Source: Prorocentrum cordatum
Taxonomy: Eukaryota > Sar > Dinophyceae > Prorocentrales > Prorocentraceae
Assembly (NCBI GenBank): GCA_963575745.1
Contig: CAUYUJ010015956.1
Location: 62,336 to 94,835, forward strand
DNA length: 32,500 bases
Reading direction: 5' to 3'
Below the pieces are notes generated by a model that saw only the letters and a program-made list of their open reading frames with translations, did no database searches and was not told the DNA's origin. Below, one piece after another: positions 17,731-26,394 of the stretch. Each line of letters begins with the position of its first letter. Position 1 is the stretch's first letter. The position numbers were made by a program, and so were the translations under genes.

Positions 17731-19205
17731 ACGACTCGGCGGCGGCGGCGGGGGGCAAGGCGACTCGCTCGGCCACGCTCCCCCCCCCCCCGAGGGTCCG
17801 GGGGGTCTCCCGAACCCCCGAGGGCACGAGGCGCTTCCATTGGACGCGTCGCCCTCGGAGCCAGTGGAGCTCCCGCGCCCGCAGGAGAGGAGGCGCGGGC
17901 CGAACGGCTCGGCGGCGGCGGCAGAGGGCAAATTGAATGACTCGGCCACGCTCTGCCCCCCTGGTATTGGGGGCCCCCAAGGCCCTCGAGGGCATGAAGC
18001 GCTTCCATTGGAAGAGTCACCCTCGGGGGCCCGGGGGGACCCCGCGCCCGCAGGAACGGCAGCGGGGGCCGAACGACTCGGCGGCGGTCTGCACGGTGCG
18101 GGTCGACTCAATCGGCCACCACATCCCCATGGGTTCAGTCCCCCGAACCCCCGAGGGCGCGAAACGCTTCCTTCGGAAGAGTCGCCCTCGGGTGTTTGGG
18201 AGATCCCGCGCCCACAATAAACGAAGCAATGACCAAACGATTCGGCGGCGGCTGCGTTGGTCGGTTTTGGGCGAGAAATCGTGAGGTAGGGAAGTCTCAA
18301 GAAGAGAGCCCAGAGGCATGGGGGTGTCCGTTTGCCCCCCCCCCCCCTCTCCCACCCCCATGGTTCCGGGGGTCACCGAAGCCCCGAAGGCGCGAGACGC
18401 TTCTTTTGGATACGTCGCCCTCGGAAACTGGAGAGACCCGCGCCCGCGGGAGAGGAATCGGGGGCTTGGGCTCGGCAGCGGCGGCGGAGGGCAAACTGCA
18501 TCGTTCGGCCACGCTCTCCCTCCCCATGGGTTCGGACCCCCCCTGAACCTCGGAAGGCGCAAGGCGCGCCCATCGGAAGCGTCGCCCATGGGGGTTCGGG
18601 GATCTCGCGCCCTCAAGAAAGGGGGCGGGGACCGGACGACTCGGCGGCGGCGGCGGCAGCGGGGGGCAGGGCGACTCGTTCCGCAAAGCTCTCCCCCCCC
18701 CGCGGCTTCAGGGGTCTCCCGAACCCCGAAGGCACGAGGCGCTTCCATTGGACGCGTCGCCCTCGGAGCCAGGGGAACTCCCGCGCCCGCAGGAAAGGAG
18801 GCGGGTGCCGGACGACTCGGCGGCGGCGGCGGAGGTCAAAGCGAATTGTTCGGCCACCCTTCCCCCCCCGCCATGGTTTCGGGGGCTCCAGGAGCCCCCG
18901 AGGGCATGAAACGCTTCCATTGGAAGAGTCGCCCTCGGGGGCCCGGGTGGCCCCGCGACCGCGGGAGAGGCAGCGGGGGCCGAACGACTCGGCGGCGGCG
19001 GCGGGGGGCAGGGCGACTCGATCGGCAACCGTGTCCCCATGGGTTCAATCCCCCCAAACCCCCGAGGGCGCGAAACGCTTCCATCGGAAGAATGGCCCTC
19101 GACTGTTTGGGAGACCCCGCACCCACACGAAAGGAGGTGGTGACCGAACGATTCGGCGGCGGAGGTGCTGGGCCAAGTGGCCGTTCGCCCCCCCCTCTCC
19201 CACCC
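17731..19205. repeat. Satellite array, about 170 bp monomer, with about 908 bp higher-order repeat
   Basis: Each monomer starts at an ACGACTCGGCGGCGG-type landmark. It then has a C-run, a CCCGAGGGC.CGA.GCGCTTCC ATTGGA block and a CCC TCGG..CCCGCGCCCGCAGG block. Landmarks lie at about 17731, 17904, 18073, 18237, 18467, 18636, 18812, 18984 and 19148, a step of 164 to 176 bp except for one step of 230. Monomers one higher-order step apart (17731/18636, 17904/18812, 18073/18984, 18237/19148) are 905 to 911 bp apart. They resemble each other more than their neighbours do. Long frames on both strands change register between monomers and have no known domain. Confidence 0.85.
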
Positions 19206-19229
19206 CCATGGGTTCGGAAACCTTAAGGA

Positions 19230-19670
19230 ATCTCGACGGGGCCTCTAAGGAAACCTTTAAACAGCCACTACGGAGCCTCCAAGGAGCCCCCCAGGAGCCT
19301 CTAAGGAGCCTCCAAGGAAACCTTTGAAGAGCCTCTAAGGAACCTCCAACGAGCCTCTAAAGAGCCTCGAAGGTTCTATGTAGCCTCCAAGGAAACCTCT
19401 AAGGAGCCTCGAAGAAGCCTCCAAGGAAGCCTATAAGGAGCCTCGAAGAAGCCTCCCAGGAGCCTCCAGAGAAACCTCTAAGCAGCCTCTAGGCAACATC
19501 CATGGATCCTCTTCGCTCTAAGGAGCCTCCGTAGAGCCTCCAAGAAGCCTCCAGGGAGCCTCTGAAGTCTAAGGCGCCTCCAAAGAGCCTCCAAGGAACC
19601 TCAAGAAGCCTCCAAGGAGCCTCTAAGGAGCCTCCAAGGAGCCCCCATTTGGAACTTCGAAGAAACCACC
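19230..19670 (+). repeat. AAGGAGCCTCC minisatellite
   Basis: AAGGAGCCTCC, AAGGAGCCTCT and AAGGAAACCTCT words (10 to 12 bp) run head to tail with many point changes. The array begins right after the higher-order satellite. Confidence 0.95.
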
Positions 19671-19694
19671 CAAAAACCTCTGAAAAATATTAAG

Positions 19695-19775
19695 CGTAGG
19701 TTGTAATTGGTCCCAGCTGGTTCGGATTGGGATCAAAGTGGCTAGAATCCGTCCCAGATGGATGTAATTCGTCCC
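19695..19775. repeat. CTGGGACCAATTAC motif, block 2, inverted
   Basis: GTTGTAATTGGTCCCAGCTGG and GATGTAATTCGTCCCAC are reverse complements of the block 1 words at 16707-16805. Confidence 0.8.
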
Positions 19776-19865
19776 ACTTTCGGGGGACCCCTCCCCCCGC
19801 CCTCCCCTCCACTGCCACCTTTTAAGACGAAGCCAGGCCGAAGATACATCCAGGTGGGGATGCAT

Positions 19866-20000
19866 CGAGAATCTCTGAAACCTTGCGGCTCTGGGAGATG
19901 TATCGGCGCCGCGGCCTGCGCGGAGCGTTCCCGAATGCTCTGAGAACGTCCCAAAAAGCTCTGGAGCGCATTATATCCTCGTCCCAGCCCCGTCCGACCT
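19866..20000. repeat. Dispersed repeat G, copy 2
   Basis: It shares GGCGCCGCGGCC, GGAGCGTTCC, GCTCTGAGA, GCTCTGGAGCG and TTAT.TCC with 11034-11170, in the same order and orientation. The central hairpin is broken by substitutions here. Confidence 0.75.
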
Positions 20001-20132
20001 TCTCCCCTCTGTGCCCCCGCCCTCCTGCCTCCCCCCTCTCCCCCTCCTTGCCGTCCGTTTTCCCGCCGCGCGCCTGCGCGGCGCCGCCGGCGTCTGCCGC
20101 CGCCGCCTCCGCGCGCGCAGCGGGAGCAGGAG

Positions 20133-20441
20133 TAAGTCGGGCGTGTCCCCCTACAGGGGGATTTTGGGCGAAAAATAAACAATACCCCAGAAATGCACCC
20201 AAAAAAGGCAAAAACATACTCAACAAAAATTCCCGACTATTTTTGGATTAGTTTTTGCTTATTGTTCGGGTAGTTTTTTTTTTATTTTTTCGTCGCAAAA
20301 AAATGCCCCAAACAAGATCCCCAACCTGTCAAGCAAATATTTTAAAACTAGTCCCCAGACTATTTTTGGACTATTGTTTGACTATCTTTGTTCTTTTTGT
20401 TCGTCGAAATTCCCCCTGTAAGGGGGACAGGCCCGACTTAA
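20133..20441. mobile_element. TTAA-type MITE, family B, copy 1 (309 bp)
   Basis: The left end TAAGTCGGGCGTGTCCCCCT and the right end AGGGGGACAGGCCCGACTTA are inverted repeats. They continue inward through ACAGGGGGAATTT with few mismatches. The core is A/T-rich with CTATTTTTGGA words. The better-preserved copy at 22155-22320 is bounded by TTAA on both sides, as in piggyBac-type insertions (known trait; assignment tentative). No open frame. Confidence 0.85.
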
Positions 20442-20520
20442 GAGTAGAAAGCAGCAGCAGGGCAGGCGCAGTCGGCGCCGCATCGGGGAGCCGGGTCGAG
20501 CCCCGCAGGGTGCGGCGGAT

Positions 20521-21047
20521 CGGGCCGCACGTCGGCACGACAGCGAAGCCGCGTGGGCTCGGCGGCGACGAGAGCGGCGCTCCTGCAGCGCACCACGGGG
20601 GAGGATGAGGAGGAGGAGGAGGGGGAGGAGGAGGAGGGGGAGGAGGAGGAGGGGGAGGAGGAGGAGGAGGAGGAGCGAGGAGGAGGAGCGAGGAGGAGGA
20701 GGAGGAGGAGCGAGGAGGAGGAGGAGCGAGGAGGAGGAGGAGGAGCGACGAGGAGCGAGGAGCGGTGACCTCGAAGTTCCCAGCGGACCTCCCCGCGCCC
20801 ACGTCGGAGCTCCCGTCAGCCCTCGCTCCGACGCGGTATACGGTGCAGAGCTTCCTGGCTCTACATTCCGACAGACGATTCACCGGGCCACATCGGCACG
20901 ACACCGAAGCCACGTCGGCTCGGCGACGAGAATGGCGTTGCTGCAGCGCACCACGTTCGAGTTCCCGTTAGATCTCGCTCCGACGCGGTGCGGTGCAGAG
21001 CTTCCTGGCTCCAAAAAGGCCGACAGACGATGCACCGTGCCATTCCT
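20521..21047. repeat. Direct duplication, one copy carrying a GAG microsatellite
   Basis: Unit 1 (20521-20883) and unit 2 (20884-21047) share CGGGCC.CA..TCGGCACGACA, GCAGCGCACCACG, CTCGCTCCGACGCGGT and GTGCAGAGCTTCCTGGCTC. Right after CAGCGCACCACG, unit 1 has about 170 bp of GAG/GAGCGAG repeats (20596-20765) that unit 2 lacks. Confidence 0.85.
20596..20765 (+). repeat. (GAG)n tract with GAGCGAG variants
   Basis: GGAGGA repeats with GGGGGAGG and GAGCGAGG interruptions. It lies inside unit 1 of the 20.5-21.0 kb duplication. Confidence 0.95.
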
Positions 21048-21789
21048 GGGTCGAAGGTCGAGAACGCCTCGGGAGACGCCATCGCGGTACGGTGCATACA
21101 CATCGTCCGCGGATCGACCTCGCCAGGGTGCGCAACATTGATAGAACACAAACGGGTCCTGGAGAAAGGGCTCTTTGAAAAGAAATGTTTCGCAAATCCT
21201 GGTTTCATTGGTTTCCCTCTGTCATTCACGGGTCCCCAGACCCTCAGAAAACGGCTCAGGAGGAAAAGCTTGTCCATGAAGGGAGGCAGGCAGGAGGGGA
21301 ACAATGAGCTCGGGGAAGTGCAAGATACATCGGGGACAGAGCATGTCAACGTAAACTGTCGAACGTCCGCGCAGACTTCTTGGATCGGCACTGGATCTCC
21401 CTTCCTGGCGCGCTCGGACCCAAGAAACCCGCGCGAACTTCACACAACTGATGCTTCTGCCGTCCCTCTCGGGTCGGATGTAGGGGAGGGTCGTACAGGG
21501 AGGGTTAGCGAATCGGCGCACGCAGCTGGCCTTCCGGCGCCTCCCGGCACTGGAGGCGCCGTTGTATCGGGGACGGCGCCCAACGTCGGGGCCCCAAAAC
21601 AGCTGCACGCAGCACAGTTCGTGCCCCCCTTCCTTGATCTCCTCTCGTCCGACCCGACCGTCCTTCTTCGGGAAGGGATGAAGGCGGGAAGGAGGAGGGA
21701 GCAAGCACGAGGGAGGAGGGAGCAGGAGGGACGGGGACGGAAGAGGGAGGAAGGAGGAACGAGGCGAAGGGAGGAGGGATGAACTTGGT
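21048..21789. other. Mixed sequence; purine-rich at 21675-21780
   Basis: A plus-strand frame runs 20988-21782 (264 codons). Its first part is in the duplicated segment and its last 35 codons come from the AG-rich tract. The middle shows no family I know. TCCGCGCAGACTTCTTGGAT (21367) recurs at 22621. Confidence 0.4.
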
Positions 21790-21898
21790 GGGCCCTGGAA
21801 ACGACAGGGCATGTTTCGATACCGGCTCCGTCTTGCGATCTGTGTTGCGGGTTCCTGCTCCGATGCTTCCAGGCTCCGTCGCCGTATCTTTTCCTGAG
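21790..21898. mobile_element. Family H element, left part only
   Basis: It starts GGGCCCTGGAAACGACAGGG, identical to the left end at 11240, then has ACCGGCTCCGTC and GGCTCCGTCGCCGTAT words resembling that element's core. No right end is present. The family C element begins at 21899 and may have truncated it. Confidence 0.7.
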
Positions 21899-22080
21899 TA
21901 TCGTTTAACCGATCCCCATCCCCAGCGGCATGCCCTGGGCCCCACTGGCCGATTTACCCCCCTAGATGGGGATATAGCTTGTTTCCTTCGGGTTTCGAGG
22001 GGTGTATCCCCAACTGGGGTGGTAATTTGGTTGGGGTCTCGAAGGGGAAGGGGATGGGGATGGGGACTGGTGAAACGATA
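21899..22080. mobile_element. TA-bounded MITE, family C, copy 2 (182 bp)
   Basis: The left end TATCGTTTAACCGATCCCCA and the right end TGGGGACTGGTGAAACGATA form inverted repeats of about 25 bp (GTATCGTTT.ACC..TCCCCATCCCC). The interior also folds partly on itself. It is bounded by TA on each side and has no coding sequence. Copy 1 lies at 12211-12386 in the same orientation. Confidence 0.9.
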
Positions 22081-22154
22081 CCACATTCCGATCCCTAGGA
22101 CGCACGAGCCCCGGCCAGCGCAAACCCGGGCCACGTTGCTGAACATACCTAGCC

Positions 22155-22320
22155 TTAAGGCGGGCGTGTCCCCCTACAGGGGGATTTTGGGCGAAAAATA
22201 AAACATACTCAACAAGTACGCAAACCAAATGTTAAAAAAATGCAAAAAAATAGTCCCCATACTATTTTTGTTTTACTATTTTTGGATATCCCCCCCTGTA
22301 AAGGAACAGGCCTGACTTAA
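22155..22320. mobile_element. TTAA-bounded MITE, family B, copy 2 (166 bp)
   Basis: TTAA occurs at both edges (22155-22158 and 22317-22320). The ends GGCGGGCGTGTCCCCCTACA and CTGTAAAGGAACAGGCCTGAC are inverted repeats with some mismatches. The core is shorter than in copy 1 but shares GGGCGAAAAATAAA and CTATTTTTG words. Confidence 0.9.
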
Positions 22321-22805
22321 ACCCAGCCGGCCACGAAGCAGCTCCCCCGAACCCCGGGTCCGCGGAGAGCCAGGGGGGCACGGGGTCGGGTTTCCGGGCG
22401 GCCCCCCCTCCCGCAGCCCAGGTCAGCCAGCGGCTCTCGGAGCGGACTGGCTGGCCCCCGCTGGCGCTAAAACCCCCGCTGCGGCACGGCAGGTCGTGTT
22501 GTGCCGACCTCAGCGCTGGTTTCGGACACCGCCGGGATCGCTCAACCTTGAACGGCTGGACGTCTCCGAAACGCTGGATCTAAGAGACGAAACATCCACA
22601 CAAAGCTAAACTTTTGGCGCTCCGCGCAGACTTCTTGGATTCGCGCTGGACCCAGAGGCGCCGCCGGGGGGGCCCAGGCGCGGATCCATGAAATTCGCGA
22701 GGAGCGCAACAAGTTTATGTTTATTCCCTACCTAGGCTCTGCGTCGAAGGGTTCTTACTCTGTAGCTTAAAGGGGCCGGGCAGTGCAACCCGCCCCGGGC
22801 GGCTG
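22321..22805. other. GC-rich sequence without features
   Basis: No open frame longer than about 60 codons, and no RNA or element recognised, apart from the 28 bp block at 22621-22648 shared with 21367-21394. Confidence 0.5.
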
Positions 22806-22875
22806 CTTTAGCTTAGCCTTAGCTTAGCTTTAGCTGAGCTTTAGCTGAGCTTTATCTGAGCTTCAGCTTAGCTTT
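22806..22875 (+). repeat. TTTAGCTTAGC minisatellite
   Basis: TTTAGCTTAGC and TTTAGCTGAGC units of 11 to 12 bp, about six copies. Confidence 0.95.
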
Positions 22876-23080
22876 ACTGTTACTACTTATGCTGCTTTCC
22901 CAGGGGCTCCAACTCCTAGGTAGGGTCGCACTGGGATAATGTGGCTTTGTCGTCTTCGAAGGTCAGATCGTACAACATCGACCGATTCTGAGTCGCTGGC
23001 AACGTCCAACGCTTCACGCAATCGGCAGGGTCGCCGCCGGCCGACACGACGCGAACCTGCCGCACGTGAGCACCACCACC

Positions 23081-23104
23081 AACAGCAACAACAGCAACAA
23101 CAAC

Positions 23105-23139
<35 letters not shown>

Positions 23140-23163
23140 CAACAACAACAGCAACAACAACAA
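23081..23163 (+). repeat. (CAA)n microsatellite
   Basis: CAA repeats with CAG, CAC and CGA interruptions. Confidence 0.95.
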
Positions 23164-23413
23164 TCATTTTAATACTGATCGCCCGTATATGCACGAGTGT
23201 CCAATAACGCGTATTTCCCAAACCCTCGATACCCGCCCTCTTCGTCTTCGATCGAACCCCTTTTGGGGGGTATACCTTTCTTCCCTGCAGGCCGGGCCCC
23301 GGCAAGCGGCGGGGCGGCCGCGGACCGTCGGCCTGGCCAGCGGCAGCGCTGATCGGCGGGGCGGCCGCGGACCGTCGACCCGACCCCAAGAGGGACGGAC
23401 AGGGGACCGACCA

Positions 23414-23480
23414 CGACGACGACGACGAAGACGACGTCGAAGACGACGGCGACGACGACGACGACGACGGCGACGGCGAG
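23414..23480 (+). repeat. (GAC)n microsatellite, imperfect
   Basis: GAC/ACG triplets with GAAGAC, GTC and GGC variants. Confidence 0.9.
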
Positions 23481-23514
23481 CGAAAGCGAGAGCGAGAGAG
23501 AACGACAGCAGGGC

Positions 23515-23735
23515 CACGAAGGGCACGAAGTAGGCCACGACGGGCGACAGCGGGGACACGAAGGGAATGCGTATGGGACCACGAAGAGCGCGAACGAGCG
23601 GGGGCCACGAAGTGCAGATAATGCGGGGCCACAGAAAGCAACTATGGGGCCACTGGGGGTAGCAACTGGGCCACGTAGGACAATGAGGGGGGCACAAAAT
23701 GGCGACAGCGGGGCCACGAAGGGCATGCACATGGG
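23515..23735 (+). repeat. GGGGCCACGAAGGGC degenerate array
   Basis: GGGCCACGAAGGGC, GGGACACGAAGGG, GGGACCACGAAG, GGGGCCACGAAG, GGGGCCACAG and related words occur at roughly 25 to 30 bp spacing. The same word GGGGCCACGAAG starts units of the array at 15527-15860. Confidence 0.8.
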
Positions 23736-23817
23736 GCCACAACGGGCGCGACTCCTGTGTGCCTGGGTGTCGGGAGCGCGGCGCTTGGGCAAATTGCACG
23801 AAATTCCAACGCAAGGC

Positions 23818-24001
23818 CCTTCTTCAGTAAGTTGCAAGCAAGTCTCCTGCGAGAGCGCGACTCCAGAGCGCCGGGAGAGCGATTCCTGGATAAATTGTAA
23901 GGAAGTCCCAAGCGAGAGCGCGATTCCTGAATAAATTGCGAGGAAGTCTCGGGCGGGAGCGGGGTCCTGGCTAAATTGTAAGGAAGTCTCAAGCGGGAGC
24001 C
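23818..24001. repeat. Tandem array, about 48 bp unit, about 4 copies
   Basis: The unit is like AAATTGTAAGGAAGTCTC followed by AAGCGGGAGCGCGATTCCTGG. Copies start near 23828, 23891, 23933 and 23973. The core ATTGCGAGGAAGTCTC (23935) is the reverse complement of part of the 137 bp unit at 14155-14690. Confidence 0.85.
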
Positions 24002-24128
24002 GTTGTTGTTGTAACCTGGGGGCCAGGGGCCTAGTTTGAGCAGGAAGATTTTTTGTCAAAAAGCAGGGTGCCAGCGTCGAGGGGCACACTGTGATTGAGA
24101 AAAAACAGTATGCACCGGTGGGGGGGAT

Positions 24129-24160
24129 CAACAACAATTATTCTTCAGAAATGAAGACTC
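24129..24160. repeat. CAACAATTATTCTT block, copy 1
   Basis: CAACAATTATTCTTCAGAA followed by a CAACAA tract resembles 25127-25160 (CAATAATTATTCTTTAGAA). Confidence 0.6.
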
Positions 24161-24191
<31 letters not shown>

Positions 24192-24351
24192 GCAACAACA
24201 ACAGCACCAACAACATCATCATCAACAACAACAACACCAATAACAATAACACCAATAACAATAACACCAACAATAACAATAACAGCAACAGCAACAACAA
24301 CAGCATCAGCAACAGCAACAGCAACAACAGCAGCAGCAGCAGCAACAACAA

Positions 24352-24400
<49 letters not shown>
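24152..24400 (+). repeat. (CAA)n microsatellite, about 250 bp
   Basis: CAA repeats with CAG, CAT, CCAATAA and AATAAC variants, ending in a long pure CAA run. Confidence 0.95.
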
Positions 24401-24650
24401 TACTAGCACGTGGGGACACTCCGTTCTCACCAGCGCCAGGGTTTTCATAGGAGGCGGGCAATACCCCCACTTTGTGGGGGGGCCGGTTCAAGCTCTACCA
24501 AATTTCCAAACGACTCTTCGCCACCACCCACACCCAGCTTCCCGCCCTATGACGTTCGGACACTTCACTTCGTGGCATGCGGACGACCGTGGCTACTATT
24601 CAGGGCCCCGCGGCCGACGACGACGGCGTGCGCGCGCGAAGAAAAAACGA
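24401..24650. other. Mixed sequence with a small hairpin at 24464-24480
   Basis: CCCCCAC-TTT-GTGGGGG is a perfect 7 bp hairpin. No gene is supported. Confidence 0.4.
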
Positions 24651-24985
24651 ATGTGTCCCGCATGGTATTATTTGACAGGGATGATGGCCCTGGCAGGTGC
24701 GCAACCGTTGTCGCAGAAGTTCGAAAAAGTTGCTCGCAAAAGCCCGTTTGACAGAAATGTTTAAAAAGTGTTGGGTTTCCTACGAATCCGCAAGAGCGCG
24801 CGGGATGAGATTTTGACATTTTTTTGTTGAAAAACCATTGGTTTTTTGATGTTTTTATGTTAAAATCGCTCGAACACTAAGGTTTTGGAAGGATTTCGTC
24901 TTGCGCGCGCGAATGTCCACTTTACCTTATTTTTTGCAAGGGATTCTTGAAATTTGATTATATTAGAACAAGAAATGTCATTTTA
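24651..24985. repeat. Dispersed AT-richer repeat D, copy 2
   Basis: It shares ordered blocks with 4196-4565, including CCCGCATGGTATTATTTGAC, CGCAAGAGCGCGCG, GAAGGATTTCG, and TTTGCAAGGGATTCTTGAAA. It is clearly AT-richer than the flanks. Confidence 0.7.
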
Positions 24986-25126
24986 TAGTGTTTTTTGCAA
25001 GGGAAAGCGGGGGGGAACAAAACAACCGGATCTTGATCACATCGAATTACCTGAGGCTTCCTCACGAAAATGATGAAAATGTAGCTGCGGCCTAGGCGGC
25101 GCAGGGGGGCCGTGCACCAGGGGCCC

Positions 25127-25192
25127 CAACAATAATTATTCTTTAGAATTAATAATGTTCAACAAAACGGCCCCGTCGTTTCCAGGGCCCAT
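25127..25192 (-). mobile_element. Family H terminus beside an AT-rich inverted block
   Basis: CCCCGTCGTTTCCAGGGCCC (25170-25189) is the reverse complement of the family H left end. Before it, ATTATTCTTTAGAATTAATAA (25134-25154) is a small imperfect palindrome. The partner terminus is absent. A long GAG tract begins a few bases after the end. Confidence 0.7.
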
Positions 25193-25195
25193 CAG

Positions 25196-25540
25196 GGGGA
25201 GGAGGAGGAGGAGGAGGAGGAGGAGGAGGAGGAGGAGAAGAAGGAGGGGGAGGAGAGGGAGGAGGAAAGGGGAGGAGGGAGGAGGAGGAGGAGGAGGAGG
25301 AAAAAGAGGAGGAGGAGGAGGAGGAGAGGAGGAGGAGGAAAAGGAGAAGGAGGAGGAGGAGGAGGAGAAGGAGGAGGCGGATGAGGAGGAGGAAGAGGAG
25401 GAGAAGGAGGAGAAAGGAGGAGGCGGAGGAGGAGGATGAGGAATAGGAGGAGGAGGAGGAGGAGGGGCTTGGAGGAGGAGGAGGAGGAGGAGGAGGAATT
25501 GGAGGAGGAGGCGGAGGAGGAGGACACCAGGGGGAGGGAG
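25196..25540 (+). repeat. (GAG)n tract, about 345 bp
   Basis: GGAGGA repeats with GAAGGAGG, GGAAAGG, GCGGATG and GAATTGG interruptions. It starts four bases after the family H terminus. Confidence 0.95.
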
Positions 25541-25927
25541 GAGGCAGAGCACGGCGGCAGGACGCCGAGCGGCGGCGGGCCTCCTGGGGTCCGCCGCCTG
25601 CAGCCTCCGCGGCGGCGTCGTGCGAGGGCACTGCCCGGGGCCGCCTGGCCATCAGCAACGAGATGAAGGTCTGCTGGGAGCCGCGCTGCGCCTCTCGCCG
25701 CCGACGGCGACTCCGCCGCCAACGCCACTGCGACGTTGACCACGACGTCGACGCCGACCACCGATGCCCGCGCCGACGCCGACCACGACGCCGACCACGA
25801 CCGCCGCGGCCAACGCCGACGCCGATGACGACGCCGACGAAGCCGCCGACGGCGCCCACGACCACGATGCGGCCGACGCCCCGCGTGGGCAGCGGGGGCG
25901 CGCTCTGGGCGATAGGCCGGGCTCCGC
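25541..25927. other. GC-rich sequence; imperfect GCCGAC triplet run 25690-25870
   Basis: CGACGCCGACCACGACG-type triplets dominate 25730-25865. The open frames are compositional. No gene is supported. Confidence 0.5.
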
Positions 25928-26090
25928 TTAGGTCGGGCGTGTCCCCCTACAGGGGGCCTTTGGGCGGAAAATTAAGAATACTCAAAAATACCCCACCAAT
26001 GACCAAACGCTACTCAACAAATCGTCCCCGGACTATTTTTTGGGGACTATTGTTGAACATTCCCCACTGTAGGAGGCTCAGCGCTCAGTG
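25928..26090. mobile_element. TTAA-type MITE, family B, copy 3 (diverged)
   Basis: The left end TTAGGTCGGGCGTGTCCCCC is nearly identical to copy 1. The interior has GGACTATTTTTTGGGGACTATTG words. The right end (TCCCCACTGTAGGAGGCTCA) is a diverged form of the family's right arm, and the second TTAA is not visible. Confidence 0.75.
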
Positions 26091-26394
26091 GCTCCAATGC
26101 GTCGAGAAAGAATCCCGCAGGCTGCGTTCGCCGGATTCGGCCTCCGGCCCGGGGGCCCTCCCAAGGCCTCGGGACTGCCAAGAGCAGGCTCAGGGGTCAA
26201 GGTCTGGTCCTGGAGGGAGGCCCAGTGGTCCAGGACCCGCTTCCCCCCGCATGGAGAAGTGGCGCGACGGCAGGCGCTTCCCTATGTCGCAATGTCCTGA
26301 GACGAAGCTCTTGTTATCACTCAGAGGTTCCGGGTTCCTCACTCAGCGCACATCTCCTCCAGATCCTCTTCGTCCTCAACCGAACTCGGCCATG
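26091..26394. other. GC-rich unique sequence, no gene
   Basis: A plus frame crosses this stretch but runs on into the repeats on both sides. No known domain was seen. Confidence 0.4.

Noticed and set aside
17731-19205. Possible homology to primate alpha satellite because of the ~170 bp monomer
   Set aside because: The sequence is very GC-rich with CGG runs. Only the length agrees, which is common for nucleosome-scale satellites.
18318-19327. Open frames of about 300 and 330 codons in the 18-19 kb region
   Set aside because: They lie in the ~170 bp satellite and change register from monomer to monomer. The minus strand is equally open.
20988-21782. 264-codon plus-strand open frame
   Set aside because: It begins inside a duplicated repeat, ends in an AG-rich tract and has no recognisable domain. 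In GC-rich DNA a frame of this length is weak evidence.
24464-24500. Hairpin followed by GGTTCAAGCTC, considered as a tRNA B-box or terminator
   Set aside because: It does not match the GGTTCGANTCC consensus, no A-box or cloverleaf is present, and no gene is upstream.
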